This document shows positions 6,345-14,011 of a stretch of 19,093 nucleotides of DNA, piece after piece. Each line of letters opens with the position of its first letter. Within the stretch, counting starts at the first letter, position 1. The translations under genes were made by a program, and so were the position numbers. This DNA comes from Candidatus Uhrbacteria bacterium RIFCSPHIGHO2_02_FULL_57_19 (GTDB taxonomy: Bacteria; Patescibacteriota; Patescibacteriia; 2-12-FULL-57-11), in contig MGDZ01000010.1 in NCBI GenBank assembly GCA_001791115.1, positions 406 through 19,498 on the forward strand. Reading direction: 5' to 3'. The notes beneath the pieces were generated by a model that saw nothing but the letters and a program-made list of their open reading frames with translations, was not told the DNA's origin and did not search any database.

Positions 6345-7543
6345 AAAACCAGCCGGACGAAATGACGCTTGCCCTTTTGGATGAGAACTCCGGTTTTGGA
6401 GATCAATACTTCGACCTTCGGATCCTTTTCGACGCGGCCGTTAACTTTGACACCGCCTTCCACGATCACCCGCCGTGCCTCTGATTTCGATGCCGCCAGC
6501 TTCGACGCCACCAGGCAGTCCATGATTTTACATCTCGTATTTTTCATTTTGCATTCTCTGATGTTTTCGGGCGTTTCCTTGTTCCGGAAGGTCCGGTTAA
6601 ATCCGTCTTCGGCTTTCCCGGCCGCCGCCGCGCCGTGATAAAGCGCAACTATCTCGCGAGCCAGCCGCGCCTTGTGGCCGCGCGGATTCTCTCCTGCCGA
6701 AAGTCCGCGGGAAATCTTCTCGATTTCCGCGTCGGAAACACCGGTGGCCAGTTGGAAGTAGTGAACGATCAGCCGATCGGGGATAGACATCGCCTTGCCG
6801 TACATCTCTTCCGGCGCGTCGGTAAGCCCGATGTAGTTGCCCAGCGACTTGGACATCTTTTTTTCACCGTCCGTGCCGACCAAAAGCGGGCAGGTGATCA
6901 CGTCCTGCTCGTCCATGCCGACCTTGCGTTGGAGGTCACGTCCGGCCAGCATATTGAACTTCTGGTCCGTGCCGCCGATCTCAACCGAGGCCCGGATCAT
7001 AACCGAATCTTGCGCCTGAAGTATCGGGTATAACGTTTCGTGGTGACCGATCTCGATTCCAGCTTTCCATCTTTTTTGAAAATCGTCGCGCTCCAAAACG
7101 CGTTGGGATGTGAATTTCGAGGTCAGCACGATGAGGTCCGCGACCGACATTTCCCGAAACCACTCGGAATTCCAGTGCACTTCGGTTTTCTTCATGTCGA
7201 GAATCTTACCGACCTGCTTGAAGTATGTCCCGGCGTTCTTTTTGATTGTCGCGGGATCAAGCGGCGGACGCGTCTTGTTCCGTCCCGATGGATCCCCGAT
7301 CAGCGCCGTGTAATCACCAATAATGAACACTACCGTGTGTCCCAGCTCCTGAAACTGACGAAGTTTCCGGAGAACCACGGCGTGGCCTAAATGCAAATCC
7401 GGCGCGGTAGGATCCGCGCCGAGCTTGATCCGCAAGGTCGTTCCCTTCCGCAGGTCATTTTCCAAGTGAGCACGGACGATGACCTCTTCCACTCCTCGGC
7501 CGAGCAGCCGCTCAACCGTTTTCTGATCCGCCTTTTTTGTCAT
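6341..7543 (-). CDS. tyrS: Tyrosyl-tRNA synthetase
   Basis: A 400-residue class I synthetase that charges tRNA-Tyr. Visible motifs are DPTAPDLHLGHAVVL (HIGH variant HLGH at 51-54), the tyrosine-pocket region with EIGGTDQKFNMLAGRDLQ, and KKMSKSLGN (KMSKS near 231-235). A C-terminal S4 RNA-binding domain (about 343-400, starting LAASKSEARRVIVEGGVKVNG) follows. The ATG at 7543 lies 32 nt inside the upstream sensor gene, with no strong Shine-Dalgarno. The stop overlaps the argS ATG. Odd: the linker before the S4 domain (CKMKNTRCKIMD, about residues 328-341) is encoded by an AT-rich stretch unlike the rest of the gene. Confidence 0.96.
   Translation of the reverse strand: MTKKADQKTVERLLGRGVEEVIVRAHLENDLRKGTTLRIKLGADPTAPDLHLGHAVVLRKLRQFQELGHTVVFIIGDYTALIGDPSGRNKTRPPLDPATIKKNAGTYFKQVGKILDMKKTEVHWNSEWFREMSVADLIVLTSKFTSQRVLERDDFQKRWKAGIEIGHHETLYPILQAQDSVMIRASVEIGGTDQKFNMLAGRDLQRKVGMDEQDVITCPLLVGTDGEKKMSKSLGNYIGLTDAPEEMYGKAMSIPDRLIVHYFQLATGVSDAEIEKISRGLSAGENPRGHKARLAREIVALYHGAAAAGKAEDGFNRTFRNKETPENIRECKMKNTRCKIMDCLVASKLAASKSEARRVIVEGGVKVNGRVEKDPKVEVLISKTGVLIQKGKRHFVRLVL
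6521..6563. other. AT-rich micro-insert in the tyrS linker
   Basis: A stretch of repeated ATTTT/CATTTT words (on the plus strand ATTTTACAT, TATTTTTCATTTTGCATT) interrupts otherwise GC-rich tyrS. It encodes the unusual CKMKNTRCKI linker between the catalytic core and the S4 domain. It stays in frame and has no stop codon. It may be intergenic-type repeat DNA absorbed into the gene. Confidence 0.55.
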
Positions 7544-8828
7544 ATCCGAGTTTTACCTTCAAATCGGCAATCTCCTTCTTAAGCTCAACCATCCGCAATT
7601 CGCGCCCGATCATCATCTGGTTCACCCGCTCCACTTCCTTGATCTTTTTCTCCAGATCAGATTTGGCTTTGACCAAATTCCCTGAGGTGGCGCTCAGATT
7701 GCGGTTTGTATCTTCCAGTTCTTTATCGCGCAGAAGGATGACTTTCTTACTGTCTTCAAGCGACTGAACCATGGAAATATAACTGCGCGTCAGAACGCCG
7801 ATCTCGTCTCTCCGGCTGTCTTTGGGCATCTCGACCCGTTTCCCGGCTCCATAATCGAGCATTATCCGGGCCAGATTCTTGATCGGTTTGGACAGCCGGA
7901 GTCCTAAAAAGAGACCTGAAGCGATGGTTATAAGAACTCCAATAATCGCGCCCCGCCCCAATGATCTGCTGATCTGCGAACGGATATAGTTGGCGGTATT
8001 CTGGTCTTGTCCGACGCGCATGGCCCCCAGCACCTCTCCGGTTGAAGAAAGAAGAGGACTGTAGAAGTAAATGTAGTCAGGGGTTCTATCGAGATAATCC
8101 TGCTTATGGCTGATCCGCCGCCGAGCTTCGAAAGAGATGTCGGCGAAAGGCGTCCCAATCTTATCTTTAGTATTCTCATCGCTGGCGGCAATCAGTTTTT
8201 CCGTATCAAAGAAGGCGATGTCTCGGCCGACAACCTGATAAATATCATCAGCTACCTCATTATCAATATCGCGGCCATATATGAGTGTTCCGGGGGAATC
8301 TCCTATCGGCGTCAACGTCTCTTCTGTTTTAGTAACAAAACCAGCGGAGATGATCGTCGGACCGCGCGAGGTTGGAACGATTCCCCATCCCTCCCGACCC
8401 TCCATCGCGTCTTTAAACTGCGGCAAACTTGAAACGTTTAGCGACAACTCGGACGGAACATTATATGTGTAAAAGACATCCCCCAGGCGATCGGTCATCC
8501 AGATTGAGTCAATTCCAAAATGTGCCGGGACCCAATCCGTCAAGTTTATCTTCTGCCACTCTGGATCATGGGACGTTTCCGGAAAGTACACATCATCCCA
8601 GTGAGAGTAATCCGTGTTGTTTGACAACACCTGTCCCCCGTTTCGTTGAAACGCCCGCACGGCTCGATCTTGCGAATCTTCAAGCCGCGCTAATTCGAGA
8701 CGATCGACGCTTAAAGTCATCTCTCCCAACAAGTAATAAGCAATAACCCCGGCTGGAACCAAGGCCACCACCAAAAAAGAAAGCAGTAGTTTGAAACTGA
8801 TGCTAAAAAAGATTTCCTTACCAGCCAT
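7512..8828 (-). CDS. CHASE4-HAMP membrane sensor without an output domain
   Basis: A 438-residue membrane protein. TM1 lies near residues 11-33. A large outer domain with DYSHWDDVYF (73-82) is the hallmark of a CHASE4 ligand-sensing domain. TM2 lies near 285-305, followed by a HAMP linker (LRLSKPIKNLARIM...) and a long coiled coil (about 355-430) ending MVELKKEIADLKVKLGY. No kinase, GGDEF or methyl-accepting domain follows, and the frame ends within the first codons of tyrS (32-nt overlap). The ATG at 8828 is preferred over the one at 8855 because AGGAGGG lies 6 nt before it. It has its own promoter downstream of valS. The signal may pass to a separate partner through the coiled coil. The co-expression with tRNA synthetases is probably incidental. 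Confidence 0.82.
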   Translation of the reverse strand: MAGKEIFFSISFKLLLSFLVVALVPAGVIAYYLLGEMTLSVDRLELARLEDSQDRAVRAFQRNGGQVLSNNTDYSHWDDVYFPETSHDPEWQKINLTDWVPAHFGIDSIWMTDRLGDVFYTYNVPSELSLNVSSLPQFKDAMEGREGWGIVPTSRGPTIISAGFVTKTEETLTPIGDSPGTLIYGRDIDNEVADDIYQVVGRDIAFFDTEKLIAASDENTKDKIGTPFADISFEARRRISHKQDYLDRTPDYIYFYSPLLSSTGEVLGAMRVGQDQNTANYIRSQISRSLGRGAIIGVLITIASGLFLGLRLSKPIKNLARIMLDYGAGKRVEMPKDSRRDEIGVLTRSYISMVQSLEDSKKVILLRDKELEDTNRNLSATSGNLVKAKSDLEKKIKEVERVNQMMIGRELRMVELKKEIADLKVKLGYDKKGGSENG

Positions 8829-8863
8829 TTTTTGCCCTCCTGTTTTCTTTGGCATGTACCCTA

Positions 8864-8872
8864 ATTATACCA
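8864..8872 (-). promoter_or_regulatory. Extended -10 promoter for the sensor-tyrS-argS operon
   Basis: The minus strand reads TGG TATAAT (8872-8864), a perfect -10 with a TGn extension. No clear -35 is needed or seen. The start of transcription would be near 8857, about 29 nt before the ATG at 8828. The element lies immediately after the valS stop, and the same TGG extension occurs at 4584 and 1342. Confidence 0.7.
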
Positions 8873-8880
8873 CAAAACGC

Positions 8881-11511
8881 TCACTTAATGGAGGCGATCT
8901 GCGTTTCGGTCCTGGACAACCTCTCTTTGGCCTCGGCCAGCTTGGTCCGTTCGGATTCGACCACCAGGGCCGGAGCGCGGCCAGTAAACTTCGCGTCTTC
9001 CAGCTTTAACTGGAGCGCCGAAACATATTTGGCCAGGTCATCGCGCTCATGCTTGAGCCGGGCTTTTCCCTTTTCCAAATCAAACATCCCGGAGAGCGGC
9101 ACGAAGACCTCCATATCGCGGACAACAGCACCAACCGCTCCGACCGGCTTCCCCGCCTTCTGTTCCACCGTGAGCGTCGAGATTCTGGCCAAGTGGCAAA
9201 TCAGCTCGGATTGATTCCTGAGCAGACCTAGTTGCATACCGGCTGAAACAATGGCGTCGACGGTTTTCGATGGCGGCACCCGGTAGTCGGCGCGGATGTT
9301 GCGAATGGCGGAAACGACATCCTGGACCAAGGCGAAGTCCCTCTGTGTTTTGGCATCCGCTTTTCCCTTACCAACCGGCCACGCTTCGATCATTAAAAGA
9401 TTTTTGCCGCCAGACTCTTCCCAGATTGCTTCGGTGATGAAAGGCATAAAGGGGTGCCACAGCCGCAGGAGCCCATCGAGTATGTGAGAAAGGATCCCTT
9501 CATTTTTCTGAATTTTGCTGATTTCGAGATACCAGTCGGCAAACTCATTCCAAGTGAAGTCGCGCAGTTCTTCTCCGGCGGATGAAAATTCGAAACGTTC
9601 AAGCTTGCTGGTTACCGATTTGACCACCGCGGCGTAACGACCGAGGATCCAACGATCGGCCAAAGTCTTAGGGGATAGGGTATAAGGAATAGCAGATAAT
9701 CGATCCCTAGTGCCGAGGATGAAGCGGGCGATGTTCCAGAGTTTGTTGGTGAAATTCCGGTAGCCGGCGATTTTCTCATCCCAGACACGGGAATCTGCTC
9801 CCGGAGCGGTTCCGATGAGTAATGAAAGACGAACAGCGTCAGTGCCATACTTTTTGGCAACATCCAACGGATCAATGATGTTGCCGAGCGATTTGGACAT
9901 TTTCCTTCCCTGCTCGTCGCGCACCAGCCCGTGGAGATACACGGTTCGAAACGGCACTTCTCCGAGCGCGTAGGTGGTCATCAGAATCATCCGGGCGATC
10001 CAGAAAAAGAGGATGTCGTAGCCGGTCTCCATCACCGAGGTGGGATGGAAGGTCTTGATGTCTTTTGTCGCTTTCGGCCAGCCGAGCGTGGAGAAGGTCC
10101 ATAGCCCGGACGAGAACCAGGTGTCGAGGGTGTCCGGATCTTGCGTCCACCCCTCGCCCTTCGGCGGCTCGACGCCGACATGTGTCTCGGTTCCTCGATA
10201 CCAAACCGGCACTTGATGTCCAAACCAAATCTGCCGCGAGATGTTCCAGTCGCGGAGGTTATCTATCCAATGGAAGTAGGTTTTGACGAAACGGTCCGGG
10301 ATGATTTCGATCTGCTCCGTTCGAACGACGTGCTGCATCAGTTTTTTCAAGGTCACCTTCTGCCCGTTCTTGAGTCCCTTGATTGGCGCGCGCTTTGACT
10401 GTCGAAAAGGAAACTCCTTGGTGACATTGATGAACCACTGCAGTTTCGGCAGCGGCTCGATGACGTGTTCGCAACGATAGCAGACGGACAGATTGTGGTC
10501 GTAGTCTTCGATCTTTTCGATGAGACCCACCTTATCCATGTCTTTAACAATCTCCGCTCGCGCCTCGGCCGTGGTCATCCCGGCGTACTTGCCGGTGTTA
10601 GGCATCATCTTCCCGTCCTCGCCTATCACCTGGCGCATGGTCACTCCGTGACGCTGAGCAATCTCGAAGTCCGTAAAGTCGTGCGCCGGCGTGACTTTGA
10701 TCACCCCGCTCCCGAATTTCATGTCCACCACCGGATCGGCGACGACGACCACCTCGAACTCGCCGAGCACGCCAGGGATCATGTATTTTTTTCCGACGTG
10801 TTTTTTATAGCGGGGATCGTCCGGATGCACGGCCACCGCCGTATCTCCTAGTTTGGTCTCCGGACGAGAGGTGGCCAGCACAAACGGGCCGTATTTGATC
10901 CAGTAGAGTTTCTCTTTGGCGGGTTTGTACTCGACCTCATCATCGGCCAGCGTGGAGGCGCATTGCGGACACCAGTTGACGATCCGGTTTCCGCGGTAGA
11001 TGAGGCCGTCCTTATGCATCATTTTGAAAACCGTGCGGACCGCCAGGGTCCGCGGTTCGTCGAGCGTGTAGGCCTCGCGTGACCAGTCGCAGGAGGAGCC
11101 CATCTTCCTGATCTGACGATGGATGGTGTCTTTGGATTCGTTGACGAACTTCTCCACCTCGCGAAGGAAGGCCTCTCGGCCCAGATCATGCCGCGTCTTC
11201 CCGGTTTTCTCCTTGAGCAGTTTCTCCACCTTGGTCTGAGTGGCGATGGCCGCGTGGTCAGTGCCGGGCAACCACAGCGCCTTGGCCCCGCGCATCCGCT
11301 CGAAGCGAACCGCGAGGTCCTGGACGGCCAGCATCACCGCGTGGCCGAGGTGCAAGATTCCGGTAACGTTGGGCGGCGGCAGGACGATGGAAAACGAGCG
11401 GGCCCGCTTCCCCGGAAGAGTATCGGGATTAAAAAATCCGCTTTTCTCCCAAGCGGCATAGATCGCGTCCTCGACCGAGGACGGATCGTAGGCCTTGGAC
11501 ATTTCTTTCAT
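8881..11511 (-). CDS. valS: Valyl-tRNA synthetase
   Basis: An 876-residue class I synthetase that charges tRNA-Val and edits mischarged Thr. It has PPPNVTGILHLGHAVML (HIGH variant HLGH at 54-57), the CP1 editing domain with TSRPETKLGDTAVAVHPDD, and GRKMSKSLGN (KMSKS near 537). The anticodon-binding domain and the ValRS-specific C-terminal coiled coil (last 65 residues, ARLKHERDDL...LSRTETQIASIK) are present, so the protein is complete. Start ATG at 11511 (a second ATG lies at 11502). No Shine-Dalgarno is seen and the predicted transcription start is only a few bases away, so the mRNA may be leaderless. A short segment (RDRLSAIPYTLSPKT, about 602-616) before LADRWIL is encoded by CCCTA-type low-complexity DNA. 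Confidence 0.97.
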   Translation of the reverse strand: MKEMSKAYDPSSVEDAIYAAWEKSGFFNPDTLPGKRARSFSIVLPPPNVTGILHLGHAVMLAVQDLAVRFERMRGAKALWLPGTDHAAIATQTKVEKLLKEKTGKTRHDLGREAFLREVEKFVNESKDTIHRQIRKMGSSCDWSREAYTLDEPRTLAVRTVFKMMHKDGLIYRGNRIVNWCPQCASTLADDEVEYKPAKEKLYWIKYGPFVLATSRPETKLGDTAVAVHPDDPRYKKHVGKKYMIPGVLGEFEVVVVADPVVDMKFGSGVIKVTPAHDFTDFEIAQRHGVTMRQVIGEDGKMMPNTGKYAGMTTAEARAEIVKDMDKVGLIEKIEDYDHNLSVCYRCEHVIEPLPKLQWFINVTKEFPFRQSKRAPIKGLKNGQKVTLKKLMQHVVRTEQIEIIPDRFVKTYFHWIDNLRDWNISRQIWFGHQVPVWYRGTETHVGVEPPKGEGWTQDPDTLDTWFSSGLWTFSTLGWPKATKDIKTFHPTSVMETGYDILFFWIARMILMTTYALGEVPFRTVYLHGLVRDEQGRKMSKSLGNIIDPLDVAKKYGTDAVRLSLLIGTAPGADSRVWDEKIAGYRNFTNKLWNIARFILGTRDRLSAIPYTLSPKTLADRWILGRYAAVVKSVTSKLERFEFSSAGEELRDFTWNEFADWYLEISKIQKNEGILSHILDGLLRLWHPFMPFITEAIWEESGGKNLLMIEAWPVGKGKADAKTQRDFALVQDVVSAIRNIRADYRVPPSKTVDAIVSAGMQLGLLRNQSELICHLARISTLTVEQKAGKPVGAVGAVVRDMEVFVPLSGMFDLEKGKARLKHERDDLAKYVSALQLKLEDAKFTGRAPALVVESERTKLAEAKERLSRTETQIASIK
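9665..9710. other. CCCTA-type micro-insert within valS
   Basis: On the minus strand the segment contains TTATACCCTATCCCCTAAG next to an AT-rich part, and it encodes the linker SAIPYTLSPKT between the catalytic core and the anticodon-binding domain. It resembles the CCCTA-rich spacer at 810-843. It stays in frame without stops. Confidence 0.45.
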
Positions 11512-11520
11512 ATTGACACT

Positions 11521-11549
11521 ATCGTATCATCGCCTTTTATCCTTGACGA
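11521..11549 (-). promoter_or_regulatory. Promoter of valS, probably leaderless
   Basis: On the minus strand TCGTCA (11549-11544) is separated by 17 nt from TACGAT (11526-11521), which is preceded by TGA. The expected transcription start (about 11514) is within a few bases of the ATG at 11511. The -35 overlaps that of the divergent DHH-protein promoter on the other strand. Confidence 0.45.
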
Positions 11550-11571
11550 CCCCCAGCCACTCGGATAGAGT
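11543..11571 (+). promoter_or_regulatory. Promoter of the DHH-family gene, probably leaderless
   Basis: TTGACG (11543-11548) is followed after 17 nt by TAGAGT (11566-11571). Transcription would begin around 11578, about 4 nt before the ATG at 11582, and no Shine-Dalgarno is present. The same hexamer pair with the same spacing occurs at 15602-15574 on the minus strand, which supports both as real promoters. Confidence 0.6.
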
Positions 11572-11581
11572 AACCCCCTTC

Positions 11582-12721
11582 ATGGCTCTCACCGCCACAC
11601 AACAAGTTTTCGAATTGCTTGACCGCAGCCGCGAGGTGCTGGTCGCTGTTACCCCATCGCCTTCAACCGACGCCTTGGCCTCGGCCCTGGCTCTGCGGCT
11701 CCTCCTTGAGCGTCAGGGGAAAAAAGTCGAGGTCGTTTCCCCCGGCTTCTCGCCAGAGTCCAAACACGCTTTTCTGCCGGGGATCGCCGCGGTTCGGCCG
11801 GAGCTTCCCCATCTCCAAAAAATGACCGTGGAAGTTGATCTGAAATCAACAACGCTTCATGAGCTGACTCACGAAGTGCGCGACGGAAAACTGCGCATCA
11901 ACCTCACTCCCCGTCAGGGAATCTGGAAACCGGAGGATGTCCGGGCCGTTCCGGCCGATTATCGCTTCGACTTGGCAGTAACCATCGGCGCCCAAGATTT
12001 GGAAGCGCTGGGTCCAATCTACGAATCCAACCCGGAATTTTTTTTCAAAATCCCGATTATCAACATTGATAACCATCCGGCTAATGAACATTTCGGCGCC
12101 ATAAACGCGGTGAATCTCGCCGCCGCCTCGATCTCCGAAGTTGTTTATGATCTTATGGCCGACCGTCGATCGACCTTCGACGAAGCCGTGGCCACCGCGC
12201 TCTTGGCCGGCATTATCGGCGCCACCAAAAGTTTCAAAACCGACAATGTCACGCCCAGGATTCTTTCGATCACCGGAGAACTGGTGGCCTTGGGCGGCAA
12301 GCGGGAAGAGATCGTCAAGCACCTCTTCCGCACGCGGAACGTAGCCACTCTCCGGCTGTGGGGACGGGCGCTGGCCCGGCTCAAACACGATGAGCCGTCT
12401 GGATTGGTCTGGTCAGTGCTCACCGCCTCTGACTTCGTTCATGCCGGATCAAAAGAAGAAGAATTGCCGGATGTCGTTGAAGAGTTGATTTCTTTCTGTC
12501 CCCAAGCGCAGACCATCGTTCTTCTCTATGAAACGAAAGAGGGTATCTGCGGACTAGTGGAGACGCGCCGAACGCACGACGCGCTGGCCCTGGCCAAACC
12601 CTTCAGCGCCACAGGCGCCCGCCATGCGGCTCGATTCTGCATTAAAGATCAAGGTCTGGTCGACGCCGAGCGCGCGGTCATTTCAAAAATAAAAGAAGGC
12701 CTCTTATCAGCCCCCATCTAA
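11582..12721 (+). CDS. DHH-family phosphoesterase-like protein with altered metal site
   Basis: A 379-residue protein with the fold of DHH/DHHA1 phosphoesterases (the NrnA/RecJ superfamily, which hydrolyse short oligonucleotides, pAp or cyclic dinucleotides). The first motif, normally HxxPDGDALGS, reads TPSPSTDALAS (about 24-34) and lacks the His and first Asp. The Asp of the second motif is replaced in VTIGAQDLEALG (about 133-144). The DHH motif is DNH in NIDNHPANEHFG (163-165). The C-terminal DHHA1-like part runs to the end and includes HAAR. Several metal ligands are therefore missing, so it may bind rather than cleave its ligand, or use a changed metal site. The frame opens at 11495, but the promoter and homology favour ATG 11582 (MALTATQQVF). 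Confidence 0.78.
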   Translation: MALTATQQVFELLDRSREVLVAVTPSPSTDALASALALRLLLERQGKKVEVVSPGFSPESKHAFLPGIAAVRPELPHLQKMTVEVDLKSTTLHELTHEVRDGKLRINLTPRQGIWKPEDVRAVPADYRFDLAVTIGAQDLEALGPIYESNPEFFFKIPIINIDNHPANEHFGAINAVNLAAASISEVVYDLMADRRSTFDEAVATALLAGIIGATKSFKTDNVTPRILSITGELVALGGKREEIVKHLFRTRNVATLRLWGRALARLKHDEPSGLVWSVLTASDFVHAGSKEEELPDVVEELISFCPQAQTIVLLYETKEGICGLVETRRTHDALALAKPFSATGARHAARFCIKDQGLVDAERAVISKIKEGLLSAPI

Positions 12722-12727
12722 ACCCCC

Positions 12728-12752
12728 ACCTCCGAAACTAAGTTTCGGAGGT
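12728..12752. terminator. Hairpin between convergent genes
   Basis: Perfect 11-bp arms ACCTCCGAAAC and GTTTCGGAGGT surround a TAA loop and fill the 32-bp gap between the DHH-protein stop (12721) and the NUDIX-protein stop (12754). A T-rich tail (CTTAATTAAT) follows on the plus strand but lacks a run of Ts, so it is a weak or bidirectional terminator, or a repeat serving as one. Confidence 0.6.
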
Positions 12753-12753
12753 C

Positions 12754-13845
12754 TTAATTAATAATGGCCGTTTTGATCTTTTGCCAGTTAGAGTCGGCCC
12801 TTTCCAAGACGGAAGTCAGCGAATTCGCCGCCGAGCGCGCGCCAGCAACATCAACCGTGATCTGCCGCGGATCTTCTCCGGCCTCTCTCCTGCCGTATTC
12901 CTGCCGGTAAGCCGAAAAGATCTGATTGTAAACCTGGGACATATTCAACAAGCCGGAAGACAATTCATCGGCCGCCGATGTAAACTCGGCGGCGTTTCGT
13001 TTTAAAGACACGGGTCTGATTCCTCCTGATTGTTCGCGGAGAATTTCCCAAGTTTGATTGACCGAATTTTGAAGATCAACAAATCGATTGGAAAGAAACA
13101 CTCCCCGCTCCGCATGTTCGCGGGCGTTTTTCCATTTTCCGGCGGCTTCCTGCTCGGCCATGATCCGAAGTTCATCGGCTATCTGGTCAACCAAAGCCCT
13201 GGTTTGGGCGTTGATGATCACTGCCTGTTCGGCTCCTCCGTAAAAGGCATCCGGCATTTTGACGGTGAGGAATTCGCGAAGGAACAGCGTGCCGCCGAAA
13301 AACACAGTGGCCGCGGCAGCGGCCGTTATCCATTTTGCAGACAGCCGTGGTAGAACCAAGCGGAATTTCGGCAATGGTTGATGAATTTCTTCCCGGCCGG
13401 TGAGCTTTCCTTTGGAATTGAAGAAAAACCTGAGCGAAACGGTTTTCCCGGCGAGAACCAGGGGCACCCAGTGCCGGTCGTCATCCCACATCTTATCGAA
13501 TGGAAGTCCGTTCGTCGGAAACCAGGCCGGACGTCCCTCTTCTGATTCCTCAACATCTCCGGTAAAACCGGTTGCGCTGTAGATATGGCAGCGATTGTTC
13601 CACAATGGCTGGCCGTCGAAAACGAACTCAATCACTCCCTGATGTTTTATCCCTGACGGCGTCAGACCGGTTTCCTCCCGCACCTCGCGGACGACCGCTG
13701 CCTCCAGTTCCTCCCCGGGACGAACCTTGCCCCCAGGCGCGTTCCATTTCCCGCGCCCGAACCCGCGCTTTTTCATTATAAGAAGCACCTCCGGCCCCCG
13801 CCGCACAAAACACAGATTGGTTGTGTTGGCAAAAATTGGTTCCAT
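12754..13845 (-). CDS. MTH1-type NUDIX hydrolase fused to a membrane-anchored helical domain
   Basis: A 363-residue fusion. Residues 1-155 form a complete NUDIX domain: the box is GKVRPGEELEAA followed by REVREETGL (39-61) and has all key Glu residues. WDDDRHWVPLVLAG matches the WPDDSYWFPLLL nucleotide-binding segment of MTH1, pointing to hydrolysis of 8-oxo-dGTP or similar oxidised nucleotides. Residues 172-189 (WITAAAAATVFFGGTLFL) are a single membrane helix. About 170 residues of predicted helices and coiled coil follow and are probably outside the membrane, with the NUDIX domain in the cytoplasm. The tail is not recognised. The frame is continuous with no sign of a frameshift. The ATG at 13845 has no good Shine-Dalgarno and lies just past the last tRNA-Ala 3'-end copy. 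Confidence 0.85.
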   Translation of the reverse strand: MEPIFANTTNLCFVRRGPEVLLIMKKRGFGRGKWNAPGGKVRPGEELEAAVVREVREETGLTPSGIKHQGVIEFVFDGQPLWNNRCHIYSATGFTGDVEESEEGRPAWFPTNGLPFDKMWDDDRHWVPLVLAGKTVSLRFFFNSKGKLTGREEIHQPLPKFRLVLPRLSAKWITAAAAATVFFGGTLFLREFLTVKMPDAFYGGAEQAVIINAQTRALVDQIADELRIMAEQEAAGKWKNAREHAERGVFLSNRFVDLQNSVNQTWEILREQSGGIRPVSLKRNAAEFTSAADELSSGLLNMSQVYNQIFSAYRQEYGRREAGEDPRQITVDVAGARSAANSLTSVLERADSNWQKIKTAIIN

Positions 13846-13851
13846 GTATTC

Positions 13852-14010
13852 TCAAATGGACCCGAGCGGGATCTCACTGCTCCTGATCCGCATACGCGGA
13901 TCAGTGTGCTCTAAAACCACTCGGTTTTAGTGTTTCCTCCACGGGGAAACACCCAGTTTCCCCGTCGCCCCTTCTGGTTCGACCCCGCTCGGGTCCATGA
14001 AAATATTCAA
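13852..14010. repeat. tRNA-Ala-derived hairpin element
   Basis: A 22-nt direct repeat (13852-13873 and 14007-14028) covers the tRNA-Ala 3' end plus 5 downstream bases; the copies are 155 bp apart. Within the element, a perfect 15-bp inverted pair (13856-13870 and 13984-13998) repeats the same tRNA end in opposite orientation. Between these lie three hairpins: arms 13883-13891/13896-13904 (9 bp, 4-nt loop), 13911-13918/13923-13930 (8 bp, 4-nt loop) and 13941-13950/13956-13965 (10 bp, 5-nt loop). No protein is encoded. It may be a tiny mobile element, a recombination site, a structured RNA, or the remnant of an integration at the tRNA gene. Confidence 0.85.
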
Positions 14011-14011
14011 A

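Noticed and set aside
5520..6365. Plus-strand frame opposite argS
   Set aside because: Shadow of the clearly identified arginyl-tRNA synthetase.
11495..11581. N-terminal extension of the DHH-family protein
   Set aside because: It would overlap the valS start and the promoter; the extra residues do not match the family.
13859..13997. An intron-containing or oversized tRNA bounded by GGACCCG and CGGGTCC
   Set aside because: The ends pair, but the T-stem does not form on the plus strand, and the middle hairpins have 4-5-nt loops instead of a 7-nt anticodon loop.
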